A stretch of DNA of 64,000 nt from Manihot esculenta (taxonomy: Eukaryota > Streptophyta > Magnoliopsida > Malpighiales > Euphorbiaceae), in assembly GCF_001659605.2 (NCBI RefSeq), contig NC_035172.2:15501051-15565050 (forward strand), read 5' to 3'. This document shows, piece by piece, positions 24,048 through 34,107 of the stretch. Made by a program: the position numbers and the translations under genes. Positions within the stretch are counted from its first letter, which is position 1, and the number at the start of each line of letters is the position of its first letter. The notes beneath the pieces were generated by a model. The model was given only the letters and a program-made list of their open reading frames with translations, was not told where the DNA came from and ran no database searches.

Positions 24048-26556
24048 CTAGTCCATCTCATTACGTATTCTAGAAGACCTTGGCAGTCTCTTCTTTCTTA
24101 TTCTAGAAATGTCAGGCACGAGAGGAAGTCCATCTGCTGCAAGCCAATAGTCAGGATATCCAAGAGGATGAAACGTGTACGCGTAACGTTGGATAGTACG
24201 ATCCAATTTATAATAGTCAGATACAAATTGTTCGTAGTCAATTGAATGTGACATGCATGTAGCAATAGCATGGGAACATGGTATCCTTAACTCCTAAAAT
24301 TTGCCACATGTGCATGTTTGATCCATGAGTTTGACCACTTGCTTTTACTTGCCATTTGCAGTAATTATTTCGCAAACCATTGTTTGACTATTGAACAGTC
24401 TCACTTTATGTGCATTTGCTTTGATTGTGTTATCATGCAGTGTGTCAATACAATACTGACTAAAAACATAGCCTCTACTTTGTTGATCCAAAAATGTTGT
24501 CCTCCGCGTATCAAAGTAATGGACACACTGAAAAAATATTTTTTCAACCATTGCCGTAATTGGCAACGCTCGAAATCCTTTCATCATGCCATTTAGTGAT
24601 TCTGCCATGTTTGTTGTCATCACACCATACCTCGGTCCACCATCGTGTGATCTCGTCCATTTCTCTAAATTTATCTTCATTGCCCAATCATATGATTCTG
24701 GGTGCACCTCCCGAATATTGTTCATTGCCTCGAAAAACTTTATTTTGTTGTTTTCATTTGCTGATATAAATGACAATTTCATCAAAGTAAAATTAGCACA
24801 AGTCAAAAGTAAATTTAAATTTAAAAAATTAGGCATACTTCGTATTGAAACATGAAACATACCTGCCTTGCGCAACGCTTCCTTTATTGCTGCATTTTTT
24901 AATGTCTTATTATAATTACTCAAAACATGTCTGATGCAGTAACGATAATGACCTGTTGGAGGTTGCCACCAATCTTTCTGTATCGCCTTCAGAATTCCAG
25001 CATGCCGATCTGAAATTACACACAAATCTTCTCGGTTGGTCACAAAGATCCTTAAGCAATCCATAAACCATGACCAATTATCACCGTCCTCCTTATCAAC
25101 AATGGCAAAAGCTAATGGAAATAGTTGATTATTTCCATCGAGTGCGGTTGCACACAGTATACACCCCGTGTATTTTCCATATAAGAATGTCCCATCGATT
25201 GAGATAACAGGTCGACAATGTTTAAATCCCTCAATCGATTGCTTAAAAGCCCAAAACATACGGTCAAATACACGACACATAGGATTTAATCGTTCATTTA
25301 TCTAATGCGGATTATCTTCAATCATGTATACTGTTTCTGGGTTAAAATGATGAAGAGCAGTCATGAATCTACACAAACGACTGTATGGTTCATCCCAACT
25401 CCCATAAAGCCTTGCAATTGCCTTCTGCTAAGCTTTCTATGTTTTCTGATAAGACGGCTCGTACTCAAATTTATCCCGCAGTTCAGCTTGTAGAGCAGCA
25501 ATTTTTATGTCGGGTTGCTGTTCAATTAATGCAAAGATGAATGAACAAATGAAATTTTCATCCAATTGACTATGATTTTTTGTCACCTGAGGATTTGTAC
25601 ATGTGTGCGGTCTACTGTATCTCGTAATTTTCCATACATCCTCTCCTTCTTTCTTGGATGCTCGAAGCCTCCATGCACACCCACTGTCTTTGTCTTTACG
25701 CTTTATAGAATAAGTCTTCTCTCTTGTTTCATGATAACAAAATTGATGATGATGTCTTAAATGATATTCTTTTGCAGCCGTAGCTACTGCATCTTTCGAA
25801 GAAAATATCATCCCAACTAAAAACTTTTTAGAAGGATCCCAAAAGGAACGACCTTCTAGCCTATCATAAGGATCCACCCTCAGCAAATCGAAGTCTATTT
25901 CTGCGTATGGGGTAAGATGAACAACAGGCACAATAGGATTACGAAATTGTGTGTTGTAATATCGAGATTCACTGCCACTATCCTCATGACCATTATCATC
26001 CTCATCATCCTCAGTAGATATCCATGAATCATCGTCATCCTCATCCTCATCCTCGTCCTCGTTCTCATTCTGTACTGTACCAGATAAATTAATTGACGGC
26101 TCTGCAAGACTATCAGATAAGTAATAATCATCAACTACATTTTGCTCTTCACATGGTTCATCATTTGATCCCACAGCAGTTCCAGATGAACCAATATCAG
26201 CATCTTCATTTGTAGTATCAACACAATGAAGTATCTTAACATATATTTCTATACTAGGTATACCACCAATTTGATATAAGTAATTAAACATACTAGATAC
26301 ATCATTTTCACCCCATATCTCCATACATTCAAATTTTAAGGATCCATCCACAATTGTAGGTTTTCTAAAACTAATTGTTTCTATAAATTTATTATTCTCG
26401 GATAATCCAATTGCACGAGCAATTTTACAGTTGATTAGAACTTATCTGTTTACCCATTGGAATAATATTTGAAAAACCTCCATCATAATCGTAACCATTA
26501 TAACTATTTATAATATTACCATCCCAATGAATATTAGCATATGCAGGAACTGCCAT
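24048..26556 (-). pseudogene. MuDRA-like (MULE) transposase pseudogene
   Basis: Minus strand from an ATG at 26556 (MAVPAYANIHWDG...) to the stop near 24048. Recognisable parts are: a short N-terminal MULE segment; an acidic Asp/Glu run; the MuDR N-terminal DNA-binding region (AAKEYHLRHHHQF...CAWRLRASKKE) around 25600-25780; the DDE transposase core (ISIDGTFLYGKYTG and CVISDRHAGI, around 25010-25210); and a SWIM zinc finger (TCGKF...RIPCSHAIATC, around 24260-24300). A frame-consistent intron (24761-24862, GT-AG) splits the core. It is dead: a frameshift near 26430, TAG codons near 25430-25436, another stop near 25303, TAA at 24345 and TAG inside the SWIM finger. Its leader and promoter (26561-26935) still look organised. 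Confidence 0.85.
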
Positions 26557-26560
26557 TTAT

Positions 26561-26653
26561 CTAAAAAAAAAATAAATTAATAAATATTTTGATATCAATT
26601 TACTATATACATAAAAAAATAAAAATTTAGAATATAAAATTTTTAAAACTTAC
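26561..26653 (-). other. 5' leader intron of the transposase pseudogene
   Basis: Minus strand donor GTAAGTTTTA just after AGGAACACAG, and acceptor TTTTTTTTAG four bases before the ATG at 26556. The second locus has the same kind of leader with a GTAAGTTTTATA donor (48613), which supports both calls. Confidence 0.55.
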
Positions 26654-26724
26654 CTGTGTTCCTTTTTTTATAGTCGAATCAATAAGAGTAGGACAAGAAA
26701 TTTTATAAAATTTGTAGAGGAAAA

Positions 26725-26935
26725 TAAATAATTTATAGAATGCAATTTGTTGAGCTATAATGCAGATTTTGAGTAATTTATAGAGTAGTGGACGGGGTAA
26801 TTTATAGAGAGATCGAAAAGGGACAGATTTTGAGTAATTTATAAAATAGTGGACAAGATAATATATAGAGAGATCAAAAAGGGGAGGTTAAAGTGATTTA
26901 TAGAGTTGTGTGTGTTCTGGGATAATTTATAGAGG
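26725..26935 (-). promoter_or_regulatory. Reiterated TATA-like promoter region of the transposase pseudogene
   Basis: On the minus strand the phrase CTCTATAAATTA, or close variants, occurs about seven times between the hairpin array and the leader exon (near 26727, 26773, 26798, 26832, 26858, 26896 and 26921). Part of this is a ~60-bp tandem duplication (about 26765-26883). Several equivalent TATA boxes in series suggest multiple start sites or promoter amplification. No expression evidence is available. Confidence 0.5.
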
Positions 26936-26956
26936 GAGTGGGGAGAGATAGCCGTT

Positions 26957-27398
26957 GGCTAGTTCGGCAGTGATGGTGCCGAACTAGCCGTTGGAATTTA
27001 TTACATTCCATTGTGCGGTCCGTGGAGATTTTATTGCCCACTGTGTGTCCATGGGATTTATTGCCGCCCAAGCAATTTGTTCGGCATCATCACTGCTAAA
27101 CAAATTGTTGTTAAATGCATGCACCTGCATGTGGCATGCAGGGCCGTGCAAGCCTGGCGATGCAGGCTTTACAGCTCTTCGGCACTTATAGTGCCGAAGA
27201 GTTATCTTCTTCTGGCGTGTTCGGCACCTTGGGTGCCGAACACGCCACGCTGGAAGCCACAAGAGCAGTATCACCTGCCCTGCTCCCGTGGCGTGGATCA
27301 CCTTGTTCGGCACTTATAGTACCGAACAAGCTCAATATACCACAGTTCGACACCCATGGTGTCGAACTTTCATTTGTTCGACACTATGGATGTCGAAC
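26957..27398. repeat. Array of six GC-rich hairpins (TTCGGCAC...GTGCCGAA type)
   Basis: Six separate inverted repeats with short loops: 26957-26989 (13-bp arms), 27175-27201 (11-bp perfect, 5-nt loop), 27214-27246 (15-bp perfect, 3-nt loop), 27302-27330 (one mismatch), 27345-27367 and 27376-27398. They share a core GTTCGGCAC/GTGCCGAAC, which drifts to GTTCGACA in the last two. The array is GC-rich in an AT-rich landscape and lies behind the transposase promoter, where the terminal or subterminal region of a MULE is expected. Confidence 0.85.
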
Positions 27399-27867
27399 CA
27401 TACTACCGAACACACTGGATTGCCACACAGGATCCAAAAATATTTTCAGATCCTGCATAATTTTAAAATTATTTTTTATATTATGCATGATTTGAAAACT
27501 GCTCAATTCCTACTATACATTGTAATTATTTTAGAAAAATATTATCAAGTAGAGATGATCGTCAACGATGACTCATCATTTGCTATAATTTATAGGAAAA
27601 AACTTAAATTTACGCTGAACTCAAAATACTAATAAGTGTGCTTTTTATAAAAAACAATTAAAATAAATTCATTTTCATATGTTTTAGATTCGCGGTGGAT
27701 CGAGTGCACTTAAAAATTTCTTTAATTTATTCCTCCCTCTTTGAACATGCCACCCATGAAAAACTGTAATCACTTTCTCCTTTGCGGATCACAATCTCCT
27801 CCCTCTCCCACCCATCCCATTAGCTGCTATACCATATCATTTCCTCCTAAGATAAATTCAATATTTC
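27399..27867. other. Intergenic spacer
   Basis: AT-rich, with no coding frame or RNA gene supported. The outer boundary of the MULE-like element presumably lies here or just to the left, but no 9-bp target duplication could be identified because the other end is lost. Confidence 0.4.
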
Positions 27868-28215
27868 ACTTCTATCGTATAAAAAAACTCATTAATTAAT
27901 TTATTAATTTTTAAAAACACTTTAAATATTCTACTATTAAAAAAATCTACTAATCAATTATTTATTAATTTTAAATATTAAATATTCTACTATTTAATCG
28001 CTATAGTATGAAAAAATTTATTAATTAATCTCTCAATTTTATGAAAATATAAATTAATTAATTCTCCAATTAATAGTATTTTAAACTTTTATCAATACTT
28101 AATAATTAAAATTAAAAGAATGACTAATTAGAATAAATTTTAAAATTTTAAAAATATTTTAATATATTTTTTAAAATTGAGAAACTAATTAATAAATTTT
28201 TTTATAATACAGAGA
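27868..28215. mobile_element. Probable AT-rich MITE
   Basis: The left arm (tatcgtataaaaaaactc, then attaattaatt) is repeated in inverted form at the right (in reverse complement, tattataaaaaaatttatt, then attagtttctc). An internal direct copy of the phrase lies near 28003-28040. It has no coding capacity. Boundaries are approximate because the whole area is AT-rich. Confidence 0.35.
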
Positions 28216-28951
28216 GTAAATAATAATTTTTCTAACTTAATATGTCACAATAAGAGAGGCAGTGCACCTAGAAAAGGAGGGGACTGCAGAGCTTTATATT
28301 TGTTTCTTATATTTCTCTCTCTTCATTTTTCCACCTTCAATTCCTGGTTGATGATCTTTAGAAAAGGGCAAGTATCTAGAACAAAAGAAGGCTTCTTTAT
28401 TTTATCTTATCCTGTCTTCATAAAGCATTCCACTTGAACGTCCACCTCACTCTTTCTTTCACGCCTTCAAAGCAGATATCTCTCTTTCTCCTTCTCTTCC
28501 TCTTTTCCTCAACTAACTTTACTATGTTTTCTACATGTGCAAATGTCTTTGGGTTGCCCATGTTTAGCTTGTTTTTATTTTCTTCTAATTTTATTTATTT
28601 TGCTGTAGTTTAGTTACGTGGGCTCAATTATTCTTGCTTACGATAAAATGTTGTATCAATAATTCAATTTTCTTTCTCTTTTTTAATTGGGTCTTGTACT
28701 TTTCTTCAGCTGGTAGCTGTTAAGACTTCATCTTTTATTTAGACCATATTATCTTTTAAATATTTATTAACTATAAAATTTTTATATTAAAATAAATTTT
28801 ATTATATATTAATAAATTATTTATACTTATAAAATAAATATAAATTATCAATATATTGCATGATTTTTTGAATTATAAACATAATAATTAAATTTACAAT
28901 GTGATAATAGTTATATTATATATTTATTTTTTTTACCAAACGTACCTTACA
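28216..28951. other. Intergenic spacer
   Basis: Contains a pyrimidine-rich block (about 28300-28520, many CTTTCTC runs) that resembles a transcribed leader, but no gene could be attached to it. The rest is AT-rich. Confidence 0.35.
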
Positions 28952-29420
28952 TTAAGGGTGAGTAGTATTCGGTTTAAATTAAAAAAATCGACCGAATCGA
29001 ACTGATTTAAAATTTTAGTTCGGTTTTTTATATATTTCAGTTCGGTTCGGTTTTTAATTTCAAAAATTTCGGTGATTTCAGTTCGGTTCGATTTTGATAA
29101 AAAAAACCGAAAAAATCGAACCGAACCGATTAGTAATAATAATATATTTTTTCAATAATATAGAGAAATTAAATCATATTAAAATTAAAATATTTTATTT
29201 AAATTTTAAAATATCAAAAATAAAGTGTAAAAAATAAAAAAATTATTAAAATTTGAAACTGATCAAACCGAACCGAATCGAACCGAATCAGACCGGTTCG
29301 GTTCGATTCGGTTTCTGATCAAAATCGGTTCGGTTCTGTTTTTATAAACACTAAAATTTCGGTTTTAGGTTGATTCGGTTCGGTTCGATTTTGAACCGAA
29401 CCGACCGAATGCTCACCCTT
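28952..29420. mobile_element. MITE with CCGAACCGAA repeats and 8-9 bp target duplication
   Basis: The left end AAGGGTGAGTAGTATTCGG is matched in inverted form at the right end (CCGAATGCTCACCCTT). The interior is a series of GGTTCGGTTCGATT-type phrases on the left and their inverted complements on the right, with a long AT core. The flanks show an exact ACCTTACA repeat at 28944-28951 and 29421-29428 (9 bp, TACCTTACA, if the boundary T is counted). An 8-bp duplication fits hAT and 9 bp fits Mutator. It has no coding capacity. Confidence 0.8.
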
Positions 29421-29428
29421 ACCTTACA

Positions 29429-30467
29429 CCTAGGCAAGCCCTCTCTCTCACTTTTTAATTTTTTTTTTTCTTTTTGTATATACTTATAATATCATTTTTT
29501 ATCACTGCTAAAAATAGATTGCATTTTTCAAGATCTGAAGAGGAAAGTATACAGAAGAAATAAAAAATCAATTTACAACTCATAAACTCAAAAAAACCAA
29601 AATAAAATAAATAAACCAAACCAATCACAAATAAATTCAAAACTATTAACCCAATCCACTCCAACCCAACCCAACTCATTCAATTTAAACCACACCAACC
29701 ACATAACATGCATCGATAGAAAATGAGGCACCGCCTGGATCTATCACCACCATCACCGTGCAAATGTTACCCTTACTACAGTATCACCGATCAACACTAA
29801 ACAACTAACAAGTTGGAAGAACAGCAAAAGCTTATATCTAGAATCACGAGAAGGAAGATAGATCAGAAGTAGTCCAAATCACAATCAGGATGTACGAGAA
29901 GGAAACACCATAGAGCCTACAGCCAACATTAGCCAATGAGAGCATGATCCTTGGATGAAGCAGAGTGGCTCCAAGATACCGGTGCCATAGTAACAACTTT
30001 CCCGGCAATCAAAAGGAGCTACCAACCCTCAGTAAATTTGATAGAGCAAATGAAAAGATTGTAAGCAATTAATCTACTTTTCACTCACACCAAAAACAAG
30101 AGGTGTGCCTTATTGCCATGAATCATAAATCCTATATCTAATATCATGGAAAAGATCATAAAATTCCTCGACTCATAATCATATTATAATACTTTTTTTA
30201 ATTAGAGTATTTTTTTTAAATTTAGATAGAATAAATCTCCTATTTATATATTATTTTTAAACCTAATGAAAATTCTAATTAAATTAAAATTGTATAGTCT
30301 AACACTATGAATAAAAGTATCGTAGATAGAGTATTTAATTTTTTTCTAATTAAGGAGAAAGACTTTTGCCCATCATGAAGAGTAGCTTTTACCTAGTGTA
30401 GTGCACTACCATAAAATAAGAGAGATGTTTCGTGCTAAAGTGATGAAATGGATTTACCCATTTAGCC
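29429..30467. other. Intergenic, possible old transposon remnant
   Basis: 29700-30180 is less AT-rich than its surroundings and may be an old retroelement fragment, but no protein signature was found on either strand. The rest is AT-rich with nothing recognisable. Confidence 0.35.
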
Positions 30468-30799
30468 TCCGTTTATTTGCAGAAAATAATTTATATTTAA
30501 AAAATATTTTTCGTAGAAAATGTTTTCTGAGAAAAATTTGTTTCATGGAAAATAACTTTTGATGAGGTAACTTATTTTTTATTGTTTAATTTTAATTTAA
30601 AAAATAAATTTTATTAAAAAAATTATGTATAAAGATTTTAATAAAGATGTCAAAAGAAAAAGTCATTTTTTCTTAAAATGACTTATTTTTTTATTAAAAA
30701 AAATATTTTTTATTGACTAAATTTTCTGAGTGCTTCAAACGCTAAAACATATATAAAATATTTTCCTGTAAAATATTTTTTGGAAAATAAATGGAGTCT
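30468..30799. mobile_element. Probable hAT-type MITE
   Basis: The left end CCTCCGTTTATTTGCAGAAA is matched at the right end in reverse complement (ACTCCATTTATTTTCCAAAA). The interior is AT-rich with GAAAAT/ATTTTC phrases facing each other. It has no coding capacity, and the target duplication is not clear. Confidence 0.5.
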
Positions 30800-31589
30800 T
30801 AATTAAAATCATTCTTTGTGATATATATATATTGTAGTTATAGTATATATTGAGTTATTTCTATAAGAGAATGAAAGAGAATAATTAATATATTTATTAA
30901 GAGTAATTTATAGTGAGAAATTAATTGTAAGTAATCAGGTTGATAAATAGATAGTTTGAGTTTGTAATTGATAATTTTATTAAAAATAATGGAAGATAAA
31001 TATATATGGACGTAGTCGTATATTAAAAAACAAAACTATATAAAATTTTATATTTTACTTTTATTGTTTAAAGATGATTATCATAACACTATTTTTTACT
31101 TAGATTTATATTAGTTAGGGTTTGATGGACATAGTTAGTTGTAAAAATGAGATGAACCTTAACAATTTGATGGTTTTTAGCTTTATACAGATGATCCATA
31201 GGGTTAAAACTTGTTTTTTATATACCATGGCACTTTATTAAATTTACATTATTATCTAGCTATAAGCATACATTCATTGGCTGAATATTAATTTCACATC
31301 TAATCGCCATCTAAAATGGATTGTAAACAACTCAATTATTTTATTTTTTTAATATTTTTATGATCAATTTATATCGAGAATGTTTTAAATTTATATTTTA
31401 TTTTATAACAATAGGTATTCTCATATTTATTGAACTGAAACTAAATTGTGTTTGCACCGAGTCGGTCCACTAAGAATAAAGTGCTCACGAATATTTAGTT
31501 AACTACTATATTTAAGAAAACAATTTTCTCAATATCAGCTCCAATAATAATGTCAAATATATTTTTTTTAAACATAATGTAATTATATA
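30800..31589. other. AT-rich intergenic spacer
   Basis: No coding frame, RNA gene or structured repeat was identified. Short TA microsatellites occur (near 30822). Confidence 0.4.
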
Positions 31590-32420
31590 AAGGCTAAAAA
31601 TCCAATTACACCACTCTAGGCTACAAAAGAATATACTAAACCTAAAAATATCTAGCTTGTTATGGTGGAAGAGATTTTGGTTGCTATTGTTGTCGGAAGA
31701 AGTAAAGTGAATGAAGCAAAATCATTAGGAATGAGAAGAAACTATTGAAGCATAGAAAAACCAAGCTTAGCAACCATCCATTTTTCCATAACTAAGAAAC
31801 TAAAATACTTGAAGAACCAGCTCAAGATTCACTAGAGCCTATAAAGAGGATACTAAAAGAGCTCCGATGGTCTGTAGCCATTTTGGGATCGACCATTCGA
31901 CACTGAAGAAAAGTGGTTAAAGATCATTGAGATTTACAATAGTAGACAATAAGATCCTTTAAAAACTGGTGTAGATATTCAACCTACTGGAGCGCATCAG
32001 GTGAAAAGTGTAATAAAGAGAAGAAGAGTCTTGCTGAGTTCTGTTTCAAAAACTGAGTAAGGGACAAGGGCGAAGGGAAGGTACGGTAAGGGGGAGCACG
32101 TGCCGTACCGGCGACCAGAAAATGCTTTGAAGGGGGATAAAGGTGCCGCAGCGGCGCAGCCGGTGGTGCCACAGCAGTACCCTACCAAAGGGAAGCTCCT
32201 GGCTCCCCTAATGGTAAGGAATCTCTGACTTTCCGATACAAGCACATAAGATCTAAGTTGAAGAGCCAAGAAAACCTGCATACAAACTATTAACATAACT
32301 AAAAAACATAGGAAAAGTCATAGGTATCATAGATCTAACACCTTCTCTTTTAACTCATGATATGCATGCCTTAGAAATAAAAGAAAAAAAATTAAAAAAA
32401 AAAAAACAAAAAAACCAAAC
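31590..32420. other. Unidentified GC-richer block ending in an A-rich tail
   Basis: It differs from its surroundings: a purine-rich middle with a GC-rich part at 32060-32210 (GGTGCCGCAGCGGCGCAGCC) and an A-rich tail around 32378-32415. That shape fits a retroposed sequence (LINE 5' part, processed transcript or SINE-like) on the plus strand. Minus-strand frames of 62-99 codons exist but show no known domain, and I do not call them genes. Confidence 0.35.
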
Positions 32421-34030
32421 AGTAAACTCTTTCCATCTCTAGGCGGTGAGGTAATAAAATTTCTCCTTGCCGGTCTGGACAAGGAGAAAATGACATAGCA
32501 ACACTAAAAGGAAATTAAAATACCTAAGAAACTTAAATTAGTGACCTCAATTTTAATTCTAATTGAAAATTGAATTAGTGACCCAAACTTTAACTTTGGT
32601 AAAACCAAGAAAACTAAGCCTTATCATTTCTAGCCTAAGATTAAGCTTTTCTGGTCTAGATTTTTATATTCCTTTTATCCTGGTATGTATTTCTCCTATG
32701 GAAAAAAATTGAATTTTATTTATAGAATTTAATTTAATGAAAAAATTCATTTGTTTGAAATTAATTTAAAGGTAATAAAATTCAATTAAACTCTTTTATA
32801 TTAGATAAATTAATAATAAATTTAAATTGATTTAATTTATTCATCATTCTTATTATTTTTAAACTAAATGTAAATATTTTTTATAAATAATAATCATTTA
32901 TATTTCATTTATTGAAAAATCATTATTAATATTTTTATAATATTTAAAATTTTACATAATTTTTTACCATTAAAAATATTAAAAATATTTTTTTAAAATT
33001 AACAAAATAATATAATAAAATTTTTATAGATTATAAATATATTAAGTATTAATAGTTAATATTAAATTAAAATAATTTTTTAAAGTGCAATTATTAATTA
33101 AAAATAAGAAATAAAATTAAAATTAAAATAAATAAAAAATAAAGAATAAAAAAAAGAAAATAAAAAGAGTTATTTTGATATAAATAATTTTAATTGAAAT
33201 TATTTATTGTAAAATTTTAATAATTTTAGAAAGATTTACTTTTAATTAAAATTAATTTTCATAAAAATTCAAGTGAAGTAAATTTTTATATTATTAATTT
33301 TTTTAAATGTAAAAATTTTAAAAAAAAATCATTTCTTTTAAATTTTTTTAAAATCAGGTATTTCAAACTAAGTTTTTTTATGTACTAATTGTCTTCACGC
33401 TGCACACCATAGCGAAGGCTCTGCCATTTCAATTCCATTCTCCGCACAAACCAAAAAGCGTGCAACGGCAGCTTTACAAGCATTTGACCGAAACTTATTT
33501 AGCCCTAGAGTTCAGGGATTCTTAATAATGCACGGTCGAATTAAATTAATTTAAAATTTTAATTTATTTTTTATTTTTAAAAATTTTAATAATTTTGATT
33601 TATTTAATTTTAATTAAAAAAATCAATAAAATTGAGTGAAATCGATTAAATTAATGGTAATAATATATTATTTTTAATTATATAAAAGATTAAATCATAA
33701 TTAAAATTAAAATATTAAAATTAAATTTTTATACAGTAATGCACCATCATTCCACAGATTCTTAATTTTTAAATACATAAAAAAGATGAAGGGGAGAGAG
33801 AGAGAGAGAGATTTGTTGTTACCTGTGCTGCTGTTGATGGAACATATGCAATTTCTACTAGAGTTAAGCCAAGATAAACGTGAGACTAGGACCAAATGAA
33901 AATTAATCGATCAATACTTCTAACAACCAATTTGTATTTTCTCCGGAAGAATGCATCTTAGTTCCCGCCAAGTGTTCCATCAACATGCACGTGTCCACAT
34001 GCAGAGACTCCTTCACCTTCCTTCTCAGTC
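32421..34030. other. AT-rich intergenic and cupin gene upstream region
   Basis: Very AT-rich at 32700-33400 and 33540-33720, with a GA microsatellite near 33796-33811. Nearer the gene, 33930-34030 is less AT-rich and contains CATGCACG and CACGTGTCC (an E-box/G-box-like CACGTG at about 33990), compatible with a seed-type promoter. No other gene was seen. Confidence 0.4.
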
Positions 34031-34038
34031 TTTATATA
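34031..34038 (+). promoter_or_regulatory. TATA box of the vicilin-like gene
   Basis: TTTATATA lies about 75 bases before the chosen ATG (34108). A start site near 34060 would put a 7-codon upstream frame (34064-34087, ATG...TGA) in the leader. Confidence 0.55.
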
Positions 34039-34107
34039 CAGATTAACACTGATCAGTTCACCAATGTCAGTGAGTCCTATGAATTGATTCCAATTCTGGG
34101 GAAGAAA

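Noticed and set aside
24048..26556. Reading the transposase as a host FHY3/FAR1 or domesticated MUSTANG gene
   Set aside because: Several stops and a frameshift in conserved blocks show decay, whereas domesticated genes keep an open frame.
29455..29679. 74-codon minus-strand frame with hydrophobic residues
   Set aside because: It lies in AT-rich DNA, has no domain, and begins in a poly-Lys region encoded by a poly-T run.
31984..32296. Minus-strand frames of 62 and 99 codons in the GC-richer block
   Set aside because: The two frames overlap in different registers, have no start context or domain, and look like by-products of local composition.
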